Under the pieces are notes generated by a model that made no database searches, had not been told where the DNA came from, and saw only the letters and a list, made by a program, of their open reading frames with translations. Below, piece after piece: positions 14,826-23,080 of a DNA stretch of 26,570 bases (its first letter is position 1; every line of letters begins with the position of its first letter). The DNA lies in the IMG/VR virus record IMGVR_UViG_3300009378_000050, positions 1-26,570 of that record; one strand, written 5' to 3'. Origin of the DNA: a virus. The position numbers and the translations under genes are program-made.

Positions 14826-15973
14826 TATGACTCCGTAATGCTTATTAACCCTATTTCAGTTTGAGCATATTCTGTGGCAGATATAGTCACGTTAGCAGCA
14901 GCTTGGTCAGATAAGTCAGGCAATCTACCTATAGTTAAAGAGTTAACTTGAGCTTTTGCATAAGGTGTTATTACACTAAATAGTCTTGACCATACCACAT
15001 CTTCACCAGCTAGTAAGCCGTTTATATGAGCAGTCAAGTCTCTTCTTATACCTTCTAATGCACCAGCTACCTCAGTATCTAAGAATGTAATATCCATTAT
15101 AATAAAGATATCCACACCTACTGCCTTGCTAAAGCTTACTTCATGTTGATGGCCTAATCTGTCATTAGTAGTTACTGTAGTACTTCCAAAAGTAGGACAG
15201 CCTAAACCTTTAGTATCTAATATAACTTGAGCTATCTGGTCATCTGTAACATTACCTACTTCACCTACTGTAACATGAATAGTGTTAGGTGGTGTTCCAT
15301 CTGGCAATGCATCAGTAGGGTCATCATTGTTTTGTATATCAGCTTGTTCTATACCTAACTCAAACAACCTAGCTTGAATAGTTTCACTAACACTAGTAAA
15401 GTTTCTAAGCACTGTTCTATTACGTTCATTCTTATAAGCTACCTCTGTTTGAGCTAGTTTACCAGTTATACCTGTAGTTGGCTGATTAACTCCATCCCAA
15501 CCTGCAACTGGTGACTTAATAGTAGTTATAGTACCAATGTCCATTACTATAGGGCCAGACACTCTAGCTACTACAACTACGGTAGTAGGTATAATAGCAT
15601 CTATGATAGTAGTAAATTCATTACCTGCATCATCTGTTACTACGCTACCTTGAGGTACTACTGTATCTGCAACACCTGTCAATTCTATAGAAGCTTGACT
15701 ACGAGTAGCTGCCCCTCTTGGTAAGCCAGTAATTAAACCTATATTTCTAAGTCCTGCCCCAATAGCTTGATTAGGGTCATAAGACTTGTAGACTAGAGAT
15801 AGTTCGCTCCAAGCTAAGGATAACTCTAAAGACATAATATCTATCAGTTGTCCATCTGGTGAAGTAGGTGAGAAGTCAAAGCCTTCATTAAATACTTCTA
15901 GTCTAGCTCTTATGCTAGTTTGTATTTCTTCAAATGTTTTGGGTACAAACCCGTCTCTGGTTAATCCAGCCAT
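14825..15973 (-). CDS. Baseplate J-like wedge protein
   Basis: A 382-residue protein following the gp25-like gene with adjacent stop and start, and a GGGAG ribosome binding site in the end of that gene. The N-terminus (GFVPKTFEEIQTSIRARLEV, then FSPTSPDGQLIDIMS) and the segment 'NIGLITGLPRGAATRSQASIEL' followed by 'VVPQGSVVTDDAGNEFTT' are hallmarks of the Baseplate_J family. So is the middle 'PVAGWDGVNQPTTGITGKL'. The family also includes P2 gpJ and T4 gp6, which make the wedge that triggers sheath contraction. The C-terminal domain (DLTAHINGLLAGEDVVWSRL, then SVITPYAKAQVNSL) is also typical. Gene order gp25, J, gpI-like is the standard module. Confidence 0.85.
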   Translation of the reverse strand: MAGLTRDGFVPKTFEEIQTSIRARLEVFNEGFDFSPTSPDGQLIDIMSLELSLAWSELSLVYKSYDPNQAIGAGLRNIGLITGLPRGAATRSQASIELTGVADTVVPQGSVVTDDAGNEFTTIIDAIIPTTVVVVARVSGPIVMDIGTITTIKSPVAGWDGVNQPTTGITGKLAQTEVAYKNERNRTVLRNFTSVSETIQARLFELGIEQADIQNNDDPTDALPDGTPPNTIHVTVGEVGNVTDDQIAQVILDTKGLGCPTFGSTTVTTNDRLGHQHEVSFSKAVGVDIFIIMDITFLDTEVAGALEGIRRDLTAHINGLLAGEDVVWSRLFSVITPYAKAQVNSLTIGRLPDLSDQAAANVTISATEYAQTEIGLISITES

Positions 15974-16324
15974 TTATAACTCCCAAGGCACTGTCAAGTC
16001 AATGCTTCCGTATATTGTAGTTGCTGTGAAACTAAGATAAAGGACTCTCTTAGTTAATTCTAAACTAATAGAATCTAAACTAAGGACTCCCTCAGTTTCT
16101 AGTATAATTTGTTGTGCCCTAATCTCTATGTTATACAAATTAGGGTTCTTCACATAATCATCTAAGTTTATAAATCCCAAGCTAGGGTCTAATAACCATT
16201 CGCCTAATCTTGTTTTAAGTTTTGATTGAAGAGACTGTATAACATACCTACCTTTATCTACTCTAAGTATGCCACCATTCTCTCCTTTTATAATATCGCC
16301 ACTCTTGCTTAAAGCTATTTGCAT
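15974..16324 (-). CDS. Baseplate wedge protein, gp25-like (GPW_gp25)
   Basis: A 116-residue protein of normal length for the GPW_gp25 family. Its core reads 'LKTRLGEWLLDPSLGFINLDDYV', then a helix 'YNIEIRAQQIILETEGVLSLDSI', then strands 'LSFTATTIYGSIDLTVPWEL'. In the family the L-x-T-x-x-G-E-x-x-x-x-P-x-x-G-x-x-x-x-x segment anchors the wedge core. The protein bridges the central hub and spike to the J-like wedge protein. The TAA of this gene and the ATG of the next are adjacent, so the two are probably translated together. No catalytic residues are expected; the family's 'lysozyme' label is historical. Confidence 0.83.
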   Translation of the reverse strand: MQIALSKSGDIIKGENGGILRVDKGRYVIQSLQSKLKTRLGEWLLDPSLGFINLDDYVKNPNLYNIEIRAQQIILETEGVLSLDSISLELTKRVLYLSFTATTIYGSIDLTVPWEL

Positions 16325-16332
16325 AATAGTTC

Positions 16333-17097
16333 CTATTCTGGTTTACCTGTTGGAGATACTTTACCAACTGGAGCTGTAGGCGAACCTATATGAGTATGGT
16401 CTTTCAATGACTTACCACCACCTACACAATCAGTCATGCCTGTTACAGTGCCATTACAATCTACATCACCCGACACTGTTAAGCTGCCAGACATTTCAAC
16501 TAATGGAGTAGTCAAAGTTACTTTAGTACTAGCTACTACTTCTACATCTGGTGACGTTACTGTTACTTTAGTATTAGCTGTAACCGTAGCTGATTCACAT
16601 ACAATATTTACATCTTTGTTAGTTTCAATATTAATATCTCCACCAGCATCTAATGATATAAATTGTGTTCTATCTTCATTCCTAAGCTCTAGATTATCTG
16701 CGCTATACTCTTTTATAGTTCTTGTTAAAGGATTAAACCCTACGAAACAAAAGCCATCATCTTCACTAAACTTACGCTTTAAGTGAGGCTTAGGTATAGC
16801 AGCTAGTAGTCCAGCAGTATCATTATCTTTGTAGAACCAGTGGTCATATCCAACTTGACTGAAACATATCATACAAGTATCACCTACCTTTACAGGTGCA
16901 GTTAAAGACCATCCACCACCTTGAGGCATATGAACAGGTACTTCTTCTATTGGTTTTCTCTCTATAACTTGGTTAGTTTCTTCTGAATCTTGTGCACATC
17001 TTTCAGCGCATATTAAAACGCTTGCTGTACAAGTCTCAGGAAAGAACTCAACTATCCTAGCTGGAAACATTATAGAATACATTTCAGTATTAAACAT
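16333..17097 (-). CDS. Baseplate central spike protein (gp138/gpV-like)
   Basis: A 254-residue membrane-piercing spike. The N-terminal region (residues 8-100) is an OB-fold-like domain: FPARIVEFFPETCTASVLI, then a 'P-V-H-M-P-Q-G-G-G' turn and 'APVKVGDTCMICFSQVGYDHW'. It matches the Gp138 N-terminal family. Residues 135-225 are a repetitive beta-helix rich in Val/Thr (DINIETNKDVNIVCE, ATVTANTKVTVTSPDVEVV). The end carries the apex motif KDHTHIGSPTAPVG with H234 and H236, the H-x-H pair that binds iron at the needle tip in P2 gpV-like spikes. The gene starts on TAATG at the end of the Dit-like gene. The spike would attach below the hub and puncture the outer membrane, which suggests a Gram-negative host. 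Confidence 0.85.
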   Translation of the reverse strand: MFNTEMYSIMFPARIVEFFPETCTASVLICAERCAQDSEETNQVIERKPIEEVPVHMPQGGGWSLTAPVKVGDTCMICFSQVGYDHWFYKDNDTAGLLAAIPKPHLKRKFSEDDGFCFVGFNPLTRTIKEYSADNLELRNEDRTQFISLDAGGDINIETNKDVNIVCESATVTANTKVTVTSPDVEVVASTKVTLTTPLVEMSGSLTVSGDVDCNGTVTGMTDCVGGGKSLKDHTHIGSPTAPVGKVSPTGKPE

Positions 17098-18287
17098 TAG
17101 ATTAAGTCTCCTAAGAAAGTAGTATTATTAGTACCACTTGTTATTTTGGTTAATGTAGTAGGAGCTACTCTCCCTATAGCACCTGAGATAGTTTCATCCC
17201 CTATACTAGCTGCTTGTCTTACAGCGTCATCAACAGTTATTAAGTCATTATCATTGAAGTCATCTTCGTCCACTAAACTAGGGTCAACAGCACCAATGGC
17301 ACCAGCTACACAACAATCAACAGCAAGTCCTATAAGAAGTTCACCAAACTCACTACCACTAGTGAATCCAAAGTTATCCTCTATAGCACCATATATTGAC
17401 TCAGTTAACTCTCCCATAGCTGTGTTAATAGTATCTTCTACAAGGTCATTCACTAGACCTTCTAATCCATCTACTAAACAGGCAGAAGCAGTATTTGCTC
17501 CAGCAGCTATGTCCACCCCTTCTAGTAACTCATTAGCTTCTTCTATTAATACAGAAATCATACTTAGACTATTTGCATCTGAGGCTTCTACTAGCTCTGT
17601 ATCAGTAGTGTGAACAGTGTAGTTATGTTTGCCTGTAGCAGCATCAAAACTTCTGAATTCGTAAGTTACTTGTATAGGCTTGCCATTAGTAGCAAAAGTA
17701 TCTATTACAAAACTTTCACCTATGTTTACATTAGCTACAGATATTTCTTGATAGTCTTGCACTACTACACTATTAGCTAATAACTTATCTATTTCTGCCT
17801 GTCTCTCTTCTGGTGAGATAGGATTAAATATTAAAGGTATAGGTGTAGTGTTGTTAGTACTTTCACTAACCTGAATCTCTTCGCCCATAATAGTAAACAT
17901 CATTGCATCTGTCATGCCTTCTGCTTGCTTGGTCTTAAACCTATTAAATATAACAGGTGTGTAAACTCCCAAGTTAGTTACTACATCACAAGGTATGCTT
18001 TGTCTCATTAAAGTTCTTAAAACATCAAACATCCATCTAGCATTATTAGTACTGTATTGATGATTCTCCATAGATGTTTCTATAACTGTATTAGTTACAA
18101 TGCCAGATATAGTAATTTTTCTATTCTTCTTTATTGCTGTATTGCTTACCACAAACCCTGCTTGTGTAGGATACTTAGTTATCTCAGAGGTTGTTTCATG
18201 TTCTTCTGAGATAACTGAGTGAAACCTCAATACAGACTCTTGCCCATTTACTTTAAAAGTAATTTGAGCTTTATCAGGTTTAGCCAT
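17097..18287 (-). CDS. Dit-like baseplate protein
   Basis: A 396-residue protein with an AGGAAG ribosome binding site. The N-terminal 150 residues follow the Dit-like pattern of myovirus baseplates. That pattern is a strand pair, then 'E-H-E-T-T-S-E-I-T-K-Y-P-x-Q-A-G-F-V-V-S-N' and 'KKNRKITISGIVTNT', then a helix (NARWMFDVLRTLM) and 'PCDVVTNLGVYTPVIFNRF'. The family equivalent reads 'S-x-S-T-S-S-E-V-T-x-x-P-V-E-x-G-x-x-x-x-D' then 'I-x-l-x-G-x-v'. The C-terminal half has a long acidic/alanine-rich helical stretch with a hydrophobic patch (FGELLIGLAVDCCVAGAIG) that I cannot assign. The protein probably forms a ring linking the hub to the wedge. Its end overlaps the next start (TAATG). The role is inferred from pattern and gene order. 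Confidence 0.6.
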   Translation of the reverse strand: MAKPDKAQITFKVNGQESVLRFHSVISEEHETTSEITKYPTQAGFVVSNTAIKKNRKITISGIVTNTVIETSMENHQYSTNNARWMFDVLRTLMRQSIPCDVVTNLGVYTPVIFNRFKTKQAEGMTDAMMFTIMGEEIQVSESTNNTTPIPLIFNPISPEERQAEIDKLLANSVVVQDYQEISVANVNIGESFVIDTFATNGKPIQVTYEFRSFDAATGKHNYTVHTTDTELVEASDANSLSMISVLIEEANELLEGVDIAAGANTASACLVDGLEGLVNDLVEDTINTAMGELTESIYGAIEDNFGFTSGSEFGELLIGLAVDCCVAGAIGAVDPSLVDEDDFNDNDLITVDDAVRQAASIGDETISGAIGRVAPTTLTKITSGTNNTTFLGDLI

Positions 18288-18295
18288 AATTCTTC

Positions 18296-19252
18296 CTAAT
18301 TAAACCAAGTGTTAACAGGCATGTCAGTACCTTCTGTTGGATTCGAGCCAAATACATGCGTACTCCATTCCTTGCTATAGTTAGAGCCTTTATGCTGCAC
18401 TGATAGTACTTGGTATGTTGCTGCACCAGCCACCGAATCTGCTAATAACTTGCTAGCTATTTGTAGTGCTTCTTCATCTACACTAGTTCCAGCAGTAAGC
18501 AACTTAGTGATATTTACGATACTACTAGGTCTTATCTTTTCATCTAAGTTTGCATGTACTGATATAGTGGCAGGGCCAAGTTTAGGATTAGTCCTCATGT
18601 TCCTAGTATCTAATACTATTTGGTCAGGACTACTTCTAAGGTCAGTACCAGATACATTCTTTGCATCAGGCTTATATACTATTACTATATTATCACCTTC
18701 TGTGTAGAAATTAAATTGGTATTGACTAGCTAGTCTCTCAAGACAAGTTATTGCTGAGCCTGTATGTTTAGCACTATCTTTGTCAGGTACGTAATTTAAA
18801 ACCTCTTCTGGAAAAGTCTTATATATTATCTTACCTGAGAAGCCTACTTCATTAAGAATACTTTCTATAGACTTCTTAACAGTGGGTGATTTTACATATA
18901 TTTCTATAGGCTTTTGTAAGTACAATTTATAAAGCTTAGAATAGCAATACATAGAGAAAATAGTATCAGGTACTTTCTTCTCTTCTAATGCATTACTTAT
19001 ATATAACTGGTTAGCTATTACTGTAGGTTCTCTATCATGTAAGCCTGTACTTAATGTTACGTACTTCTCACCTGTAGATAAATTGCCTACAGTAGTTTCT
19101 AGTAAGTTGTACAGACTGAACTTAGCTCTAGTGAAGCCATTGATATGCCTAATGTCAAAATCAATGCGTAGGTCATCTGATTCAAATACTACCGCACCTT
19201 TCTTGTCAGTAACTTTAATATTTACGTACTGTCCAAATTTACTTAGTGCCAT
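18296..19252 (-). CDS. Baseplate hub / gpD-like tail protein
   Basis: A 318-residue protein that starts two bases after the tape-measure stop; its AGGAGG ribosome binding site lies inside the end of that gene. The N-terminal strand pattern (YVNIKVTDKKGAVVFESDDL, then FDIRHINGFTRAKFSLYNL) is typical of hub proteins related to P2 gpD and T4 gp27. These form a ring between the tube and the central spike. The middle holds a 'KKSIESILNEVGFSGKI' helix and a 'TCLERLASQYQFNFYTEGDN' segment, which recur in the gpD/gp27-like second domain. A 'A-I-x-L-E-x-L-A-x-x-Y-x-F-x-F' motif of this kind is common in late-control gpD homologues. The order hub, Dit-like protein, spike and gp25 agrees. Family naming is moderately sure and the baseplate role is likely. 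Confidence 0.65.
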   Translation of the reverse strand: MALSKFGQYVNIKVTDKKGAVVFESDDLRIDFDIRHINGFTRAKFSLYNLLETTVGNLSTGEKYVTLSTGLHDREPTVIANQLYISNALEEKKVPDTIFSMYCYSKLYKLYLQKPIEIYVKSPTVKKSIESILNEVGFSGKIIYKTFPEEVLNYVPDKDSAKHTGSAITCLERLASQYQFNFYTEGDNIVIVYKPDAKNVSGTDLRSSPDQIVLDTRNMRTNPKLGPATISVHANLDEKIRPSSIVNITKLLTAGTSVDEEALQIASKLLADSVAGAATYQVLSVQHKGSNYSKEWSTHVFGSNPTEGTDMPVNTWFN

Positions 19253-19253
19253 A

Positions 19254-22200
19254 TTATCCTCCTGTGCCTATACCTGTTTCTTCATCTATATTTAAGTCGC
19301 CATCTACATCTACTGCTGTTCTTACTAGTTCAGGATTAACCTCAACATTAACATCAACATTAGTAGTTTTACTTTCAGCAGTTTCTATACCAACAGCTTT
19401 CATATGACCTATATCAGTAGCGGGAACAGCATCTTTTGCTACGTCCTCTTCCCATATAGTTCCAGCTCTCCAATCTCCACTGAACATAGAATCTCTTGCA
19501 TCTTTCTTTGCTTGGTTAACTTCATTACGTTCAGTACCAAACATTGATGCACTAAATTCATCTACTGCATCCATAGCAAAGTCTCCGACAGTGTAAGCAA
19601 CAGCTAGTGGCCCAGCTACCTTACCACCTACGTTCTTGAGATTGCTCATAGCTTTACTAGCAAAGTTACTAGGCTTAGCTCCTTTCAGAGCTTCTGCTGT
19701 ACCTACTTTAGTCTTAGCAGAACTCATTATAGATTGAGCTTTCTTGCCAGCTAAGTAGCTTACTCCAGCACCGACAGCAGGTGCAGCTATTGATACAGCA
19801 GCAGTACCAGTACCGAAGTTTTCTTCACCTACTAAACTACTTGCACCCTCTACTACATCAGCTTTCAAGTCACGGAAGTCATGTACTAAATCTTTTATAG
19901 CAGAGTCAACTTTCCTCATTGAAGCTTCATCAACATCACCACGAGCAGTCGCTAGTGTTTCAGCAGTTGCATCTGAAACAGTAAGCTCAGGAACGTTTAA
20001 TATTCCAGCTACCTGCGCTCTGTCTCTAGGATTAAGACCTCTCATTATTTCTTGAGATTGAGCTATGTAACTTTGAGCGTCCATAGACTCTCGATTAGCA
20101 TACAAGCCAGTTACGTCTAAGCCTTTTACATTGTCTGAACTAGATGCAGCAATAGCTGTTTGTATTCTAGCTGTTTCTTTAGCTGCTGTTATTTCATTCT
20201 TGTAAATACTTACTTGACTGCCAGCCGACAATATAGTTGATGTAGCTCCTGACTTATCTAAGCCAGACTCCATTAAGGCGTCACTTAAACCCCTTGCTTG
20301 GTTAGCTTCAATACCTGCTTTAGCTCCTAACTGTACTGCATCCATTTCTTCGTTTACAGTAGCCATAGTTATCTTAGCTATCTTTTGTAAAGTACTTGTA
20401 GCTTTCTTTACATTTTCTGAGAAGTTCTGTAATGACTCAGAAGCTTCATTAAGTTCATCGTCATTGCCACCATTACTAGGCGGTGGCGGCTTCTTCCAAC
20501 CCTCTCTAGGAACATGGTTTAGAATCCTACCAGCACTACCTCTTTTACCTCCGCCACCTGAGAAGTAATCAGCTTTCGGGCTACCTGCCGCTGCTTCAAC
20601 TGCCTTCTTAGTTTCTTCTTTGTTCGAAGTCTTCTGGTCATTGTTGATTTCTCCATCAGGTTGGGCAGTACTTACTTCTTCTTCTTTATCTTTAGCATAG
20701 GTAGACTTAGTAGGTTTCTTACTATATTTTCTACCATCAGGACTAAATGCTTTCATAGGTTCTTGTACATCAACTTCTTCCTTGAAAGCTTCTTCCTGAC
20801 CTTTGCCTTGATTCTTCTTACGTGGCTTTCTTGCGCCCTTAACATCTTCTGCCAAAGCGTATACCCCTCTGTTGTCAAGACTAGCAGCAATCTCTTGAGC
20901 CTCTTCACCAGCAGCTAAAATCTCAGCTTGCATATCAGAGTCTTCTTCTACTAGTTCGTAGAAAGATTCACCAGTGTATTTATTAAGAGCATAGAAGTGA
21001 GTTTGTTTCTCTCCTGTCTCCATCATTTGCATTTGCATTTGCACCATAGTATCAGCAAGTGCAGTTTTCATGCCTTTAGTATTAAAGTTCTTAATCTCTA
21101 ACAATCCAGCACTTTTGCCAGTAGTTTTATCAAACAACCTACCATCTGGTGAAGCACCAAAACCTTTATGTTTAGATTCAAAGAAGGCTTCTTCAAAACT
21201 TAAATTTTTACCTTCTCCAGCTAAGAAGCTTTCAACAGCTTTATCTTCTGACTCATTACCCTCACGAGTAAAAGCATTACCTTTAAAAGCATCGGCAGTG
21301 CCTAGCCTTTCTTTAGCTAGCTCAACTGCCATGCGCTCTGAGCCTCTGCCCATTGTTAAAGTCTTAGCTATAGAGCCAGTAATATTACCTTTACGTTGAG
21401 CAAGCCATTCAGGTGAACCCTGTTTAGGCATTGGGTTTTGTAATACTCGTAACTGGTAAGCTTCTTGGTCAGTTAACTCACGAGACTCCGATAGCTTTAA
21501 TAATGAATCTAACTTGCTAGCTTTCTGACTTTCTTCTGTCTCACTTTCAAGATAACCTTCAACAAATATTTGAGATTCTGATAACTCTTTCTCTCCATAT
21601 AACCCACCTTGTTGAGAACCTTTACCATGTCTTTCTATTTGTTCATTAGACATAGGTATAGCTTCTGGTCTATCTAAACTTAGGTCAAGCAAGAAAGCCT
21701 CATTACGAGCATTATCTAAGTTACGTTGTTCTTCTTGGTTAGCATCAAAGCCACGTGACCGTCCTCTACCTTCTGTTTCATCCCTTAATGTTGGCATCTG
21801 CTCCCTAAGAACTCTGGCAGCAAACTCAGCTTTCTCTTGATACAAATCCATCTTGCGTGTTTGTTCAGCCTTAGCATTAGCAAACCATTTAGCATTTTCA
21901 GGTGTACCATATCCATAAGGAGATTTACCAATAGGAAATAAAGAATTACGTAAGCTTGGCTTTTCATCCCAATACTCTTTAGACCTTTCATCTACAGGTA
22001 GCTTTTCATTAGCTAAAGCTACTTCACTAAAGCCAAACTGTAGCCTATCTAAAGCTGTGTTTCCCTTACCAGCCATTGTAGGTTTTATACCAGTTATGCC
22101 AGTTTCATTAGGCAAAGGTAATAATGCTTTACTATGTGCGCTCATGGTACTATCCATGAACCTTTTAGTAATAGCTTCTTCTAACCCTAACTGTCTTACA

Positions 22201-22862
22201 CCCTGTATAGTAGACCCTATAGTTTCTTCGTGTACATAGACAGAGGCTATATCTTTTACATGAGTCATAGCTAGCTTTAACTCTTCATCAGCCTTCATTT
22301 GCTTTTCTTGGCTTAACGTGTGACCAGCTAATTGACTACCTGCACCTTTGTCTAAATACTCCCCAGCGGTCTTACCTAACATACTTAAAGCTATAGATAC
22401 GTCAGTCTTTGAATTAGGAAATGGTATACCTCTTGGGAAGTCTTCACCTTTCATTTCTCTGGCAAAGTCTTTACCTTTCATACCAGTGACATCTTCAAAC
22501 TCTTCTACTACTGCCGCTATCTGTAAAGGGTCTACTCCAGAAGGAACAAACTCTCCACTTAGCAATCCACGTATACCAGCTTGTACATTAGGAGATACAC
22601 GAGACATACGACTTAGCTGCAAATCTCTTGCAGTCATCATGCCTTCTTGTTCTTGATTGACTCTACCTACTACTTCTTCTCTCAAGTCTCGGTAGGCATT
22701 CTCCATATTAGTTAATGTGCCATACTCTTCTAGTAATGAGTCTTCTGGTGAAAGTCCTTCATGTTCTTCTGAACCAATGATGGTTAAGCCAGATAATTCT
22801 TCATTTTCACTATCTCCATAGATGTCACCATCTAGGTCATCACCTAAGTAGTTACTAGACAT
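19254..22862 (-). CDS. Tape-measure-position protein with internal YqaJ-type nuclease domain
   Basis: A 1202-residue, mostly helical protein in the tape-measure slot, between the frameshifting chaperone pair and the baseplate hub. The ATG at 22862 has an AGGAG site five bases upstream. The C-terminal part, from residue 800, looks like a tape measure: long helices (LNEASESLQNFSENVKKAT) and Ala/Gly-rich hydrophobic segments near 1020-1040 and 1080-1100 that could enter a membrane. Residues 480-645 match the YqaJ/lambda exonuclease fold: GSPEWLAQRKGNITGS (482-497), REGNESEDKAV (533-543), GASPDGRL with D573, LLEIKNF with E589 and K591, and a glutamine-rich helix with Q608, Q610 and Q612 followed by TG. 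These are the expected PD-(D/E)xK catalytic positions, so the domain looks intact. Charged Lys/Glu linkers flank it (about 430-475 and 655-800, with KKPPPPSNGG). The tape-measure role is inferred from position. A DNase role during ejection or against competing DNA is inference. Confidence 0.75.
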   Translation of the reverse strand: MSSNYLGDDLDGDIYGDSENEELSGLTIIGSEEHEGLSPEDSLLEEYGTLTNMENAYRDLREEVVGRVNQEQEGMMTARDLQLSRMSRVSPNVQAGIRGLLSGEFVPSGVDPLQIAAVVEEFEDVTGMKGKDFAREMKGEDFPRGIPFPNSKTDVSIALSMLGKTAGEYLDKGAGSQLAGHTLSQEKQMKADEELKLAMTHVKDIASVYVHEETIGSTIQGVRQLGLEEAITKRFMDSTMSAHSKALLPLPNETGITGIKPTMAGKGNTALDRLQFGFSEVALANEKLPVDERSKEYWDEKPSLRNSLFPIGKSPYGYGTPENAKWFANAKAEQTRKMDLYQEKAEFAARVLREQMPTLRDETEGRGRSRGFDANQEEQRNLDNARNEAFLLDLSLDRPEAIPMSNEQIERHGKGSQQGGLYGEKELSESQIFVEGYLESETEESQKASKLDSLLKLSESRELTDQEAYQLRVLQNPMPKQGSPEWLAQRKGNITGSIAKTLTMGRGSERMAVELAKERLGTADAFKGNAFTREGNESEDKAVESFLAGEGKNLSFEEAFFESKHKGFGASPDGRLFDKTTGKSAGLLEIKNFNTKGMKTALADTMVQMQMQMMETGEKQTHFYALNKYTGESFYELVEEDSDMQAEILAAGEEAQEIAASLDNRGVYALAEDVKGARKPRKKNQGKGQEEAFKEEVDVQEPMKAFSPDGRKYSKKPTKSTYAKDKEEEVSTAQPDGEINNDQKTSNKEETKKAVEAAAGSPKADYFSGGGGKRGSAGRILNHVPREGWKKPPPPSNGGNDDELNEASESLQNFSENVKKATSTLQKIAKITMATVNEEMDAVQLGAKAGIEANQARGLSDALMESGLDKSGATSTILSAGSQVSIYKNEITAAKETARIQTAIAASSSDNVKGLDVTGLYANRESMDAQSYIAQSQEIMRGLNPRDRAQVAGILNVPELTVSDATAETLATARGDVDEASMRKVDSAIKDLVHDFRDLKADVVEGASSLVGEENFGTGTAAVSIAAPAVGAGVSYLAGKKAQSIMSSAKTKVGTAEALKGAKPSNFASKAMSNLKNVGGKVAGPLAVAYTVGDFAMDAVDEFSASMFGTERNEVNQAKKDARDSMFSGDWRAGTIWEEDVAKDAVPATDIGHMKAVGIETAESKTTNVDVNVEVNPELVRTAVDVDGDLNIDEETGIGTGG

Positions 22863-22873
22863 AATGTCTCCTA

Positions 22874-23074
22874 TTAATTCATATGTTGTTTAATTTCAAT
22901 TATCTGGTGCATCATTTCTAAATCATAAATAGTATAAGTTCCATCCTTTAGTTCTTTTAAAGAACACATAGGCGGATTTACTAACAAAGGTCTAATAAAA
23001 TACCCATTAAGTTCAGGGTATATTGAACTGTAATCAACGGGTAAAGTATTAGTCTCCCCACTGGCTATTTGTCG
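22874..23074 (-). CDS. -1 frameshift extension of the tail assembly chaperone (gpGT-like)
   Basis: This 66-codon stretch is open in the -1 frame relative to the chaperone, from codon CGA at 23074 to the TAA at 22874. It has no ribosome binding site of its own near the front and occupies almost the whole gap before the tape-measure gene. The 0-frame reads CAC TCC CCC GAC AAA TAG. A ribosome slipping back one base on the C-run would continue as CGA CAA ATA and make a fusion of about 189 residues. The extension is acidic to neutral and has coding character (PVDYSSIYPELNGYFIRPL, then LKDGTYTIYDLEMM). The arrangement matches the programmed frameshift that makes tail chaperone pairs in many long-tailed phages. 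Shift efficiency cannot be read from sequence. Confidence 0.72.
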   Translation of the reverse strand, partial: RQIASGETNTLPVDYSSIYPELNGYFIRPLLVNPPMCSLKELKDGTYTIYDLEMMHQIIEIKQHMN

Positions 23075-23080
23075 GGGGAG
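23054..23080 (-). promoter_or_regulatory. Slippery C-run with overlapping hairpin (programmed -1 frameshift site)
   Basis: On the minus strand CTCCCC (23080-23075) can pair with GGGGAG (23059-23054) across a 15-base loop that holds the 0-frame TAG. The slippery run TCCCCCG lets the proline tRNA re-pair perfectly on CCC after moving back one base. The hairpin includes the slip site rather than lying downstream of it, which is unusual, so its part in stimulation is uncertain. Confidence 0.55.

Noticed and set aside
17146-17613. Plus-strand frame opposite the Dit-like gene
   Set aside because: Ser/Ala/Pro-rich composition typical of antisense reading; no start signal.
22862-22950. Independent small gene between the chaperone and tape measure
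   Set aside because: The frame has no own ribosome binding site near its start and is best explained as the -1 extension.
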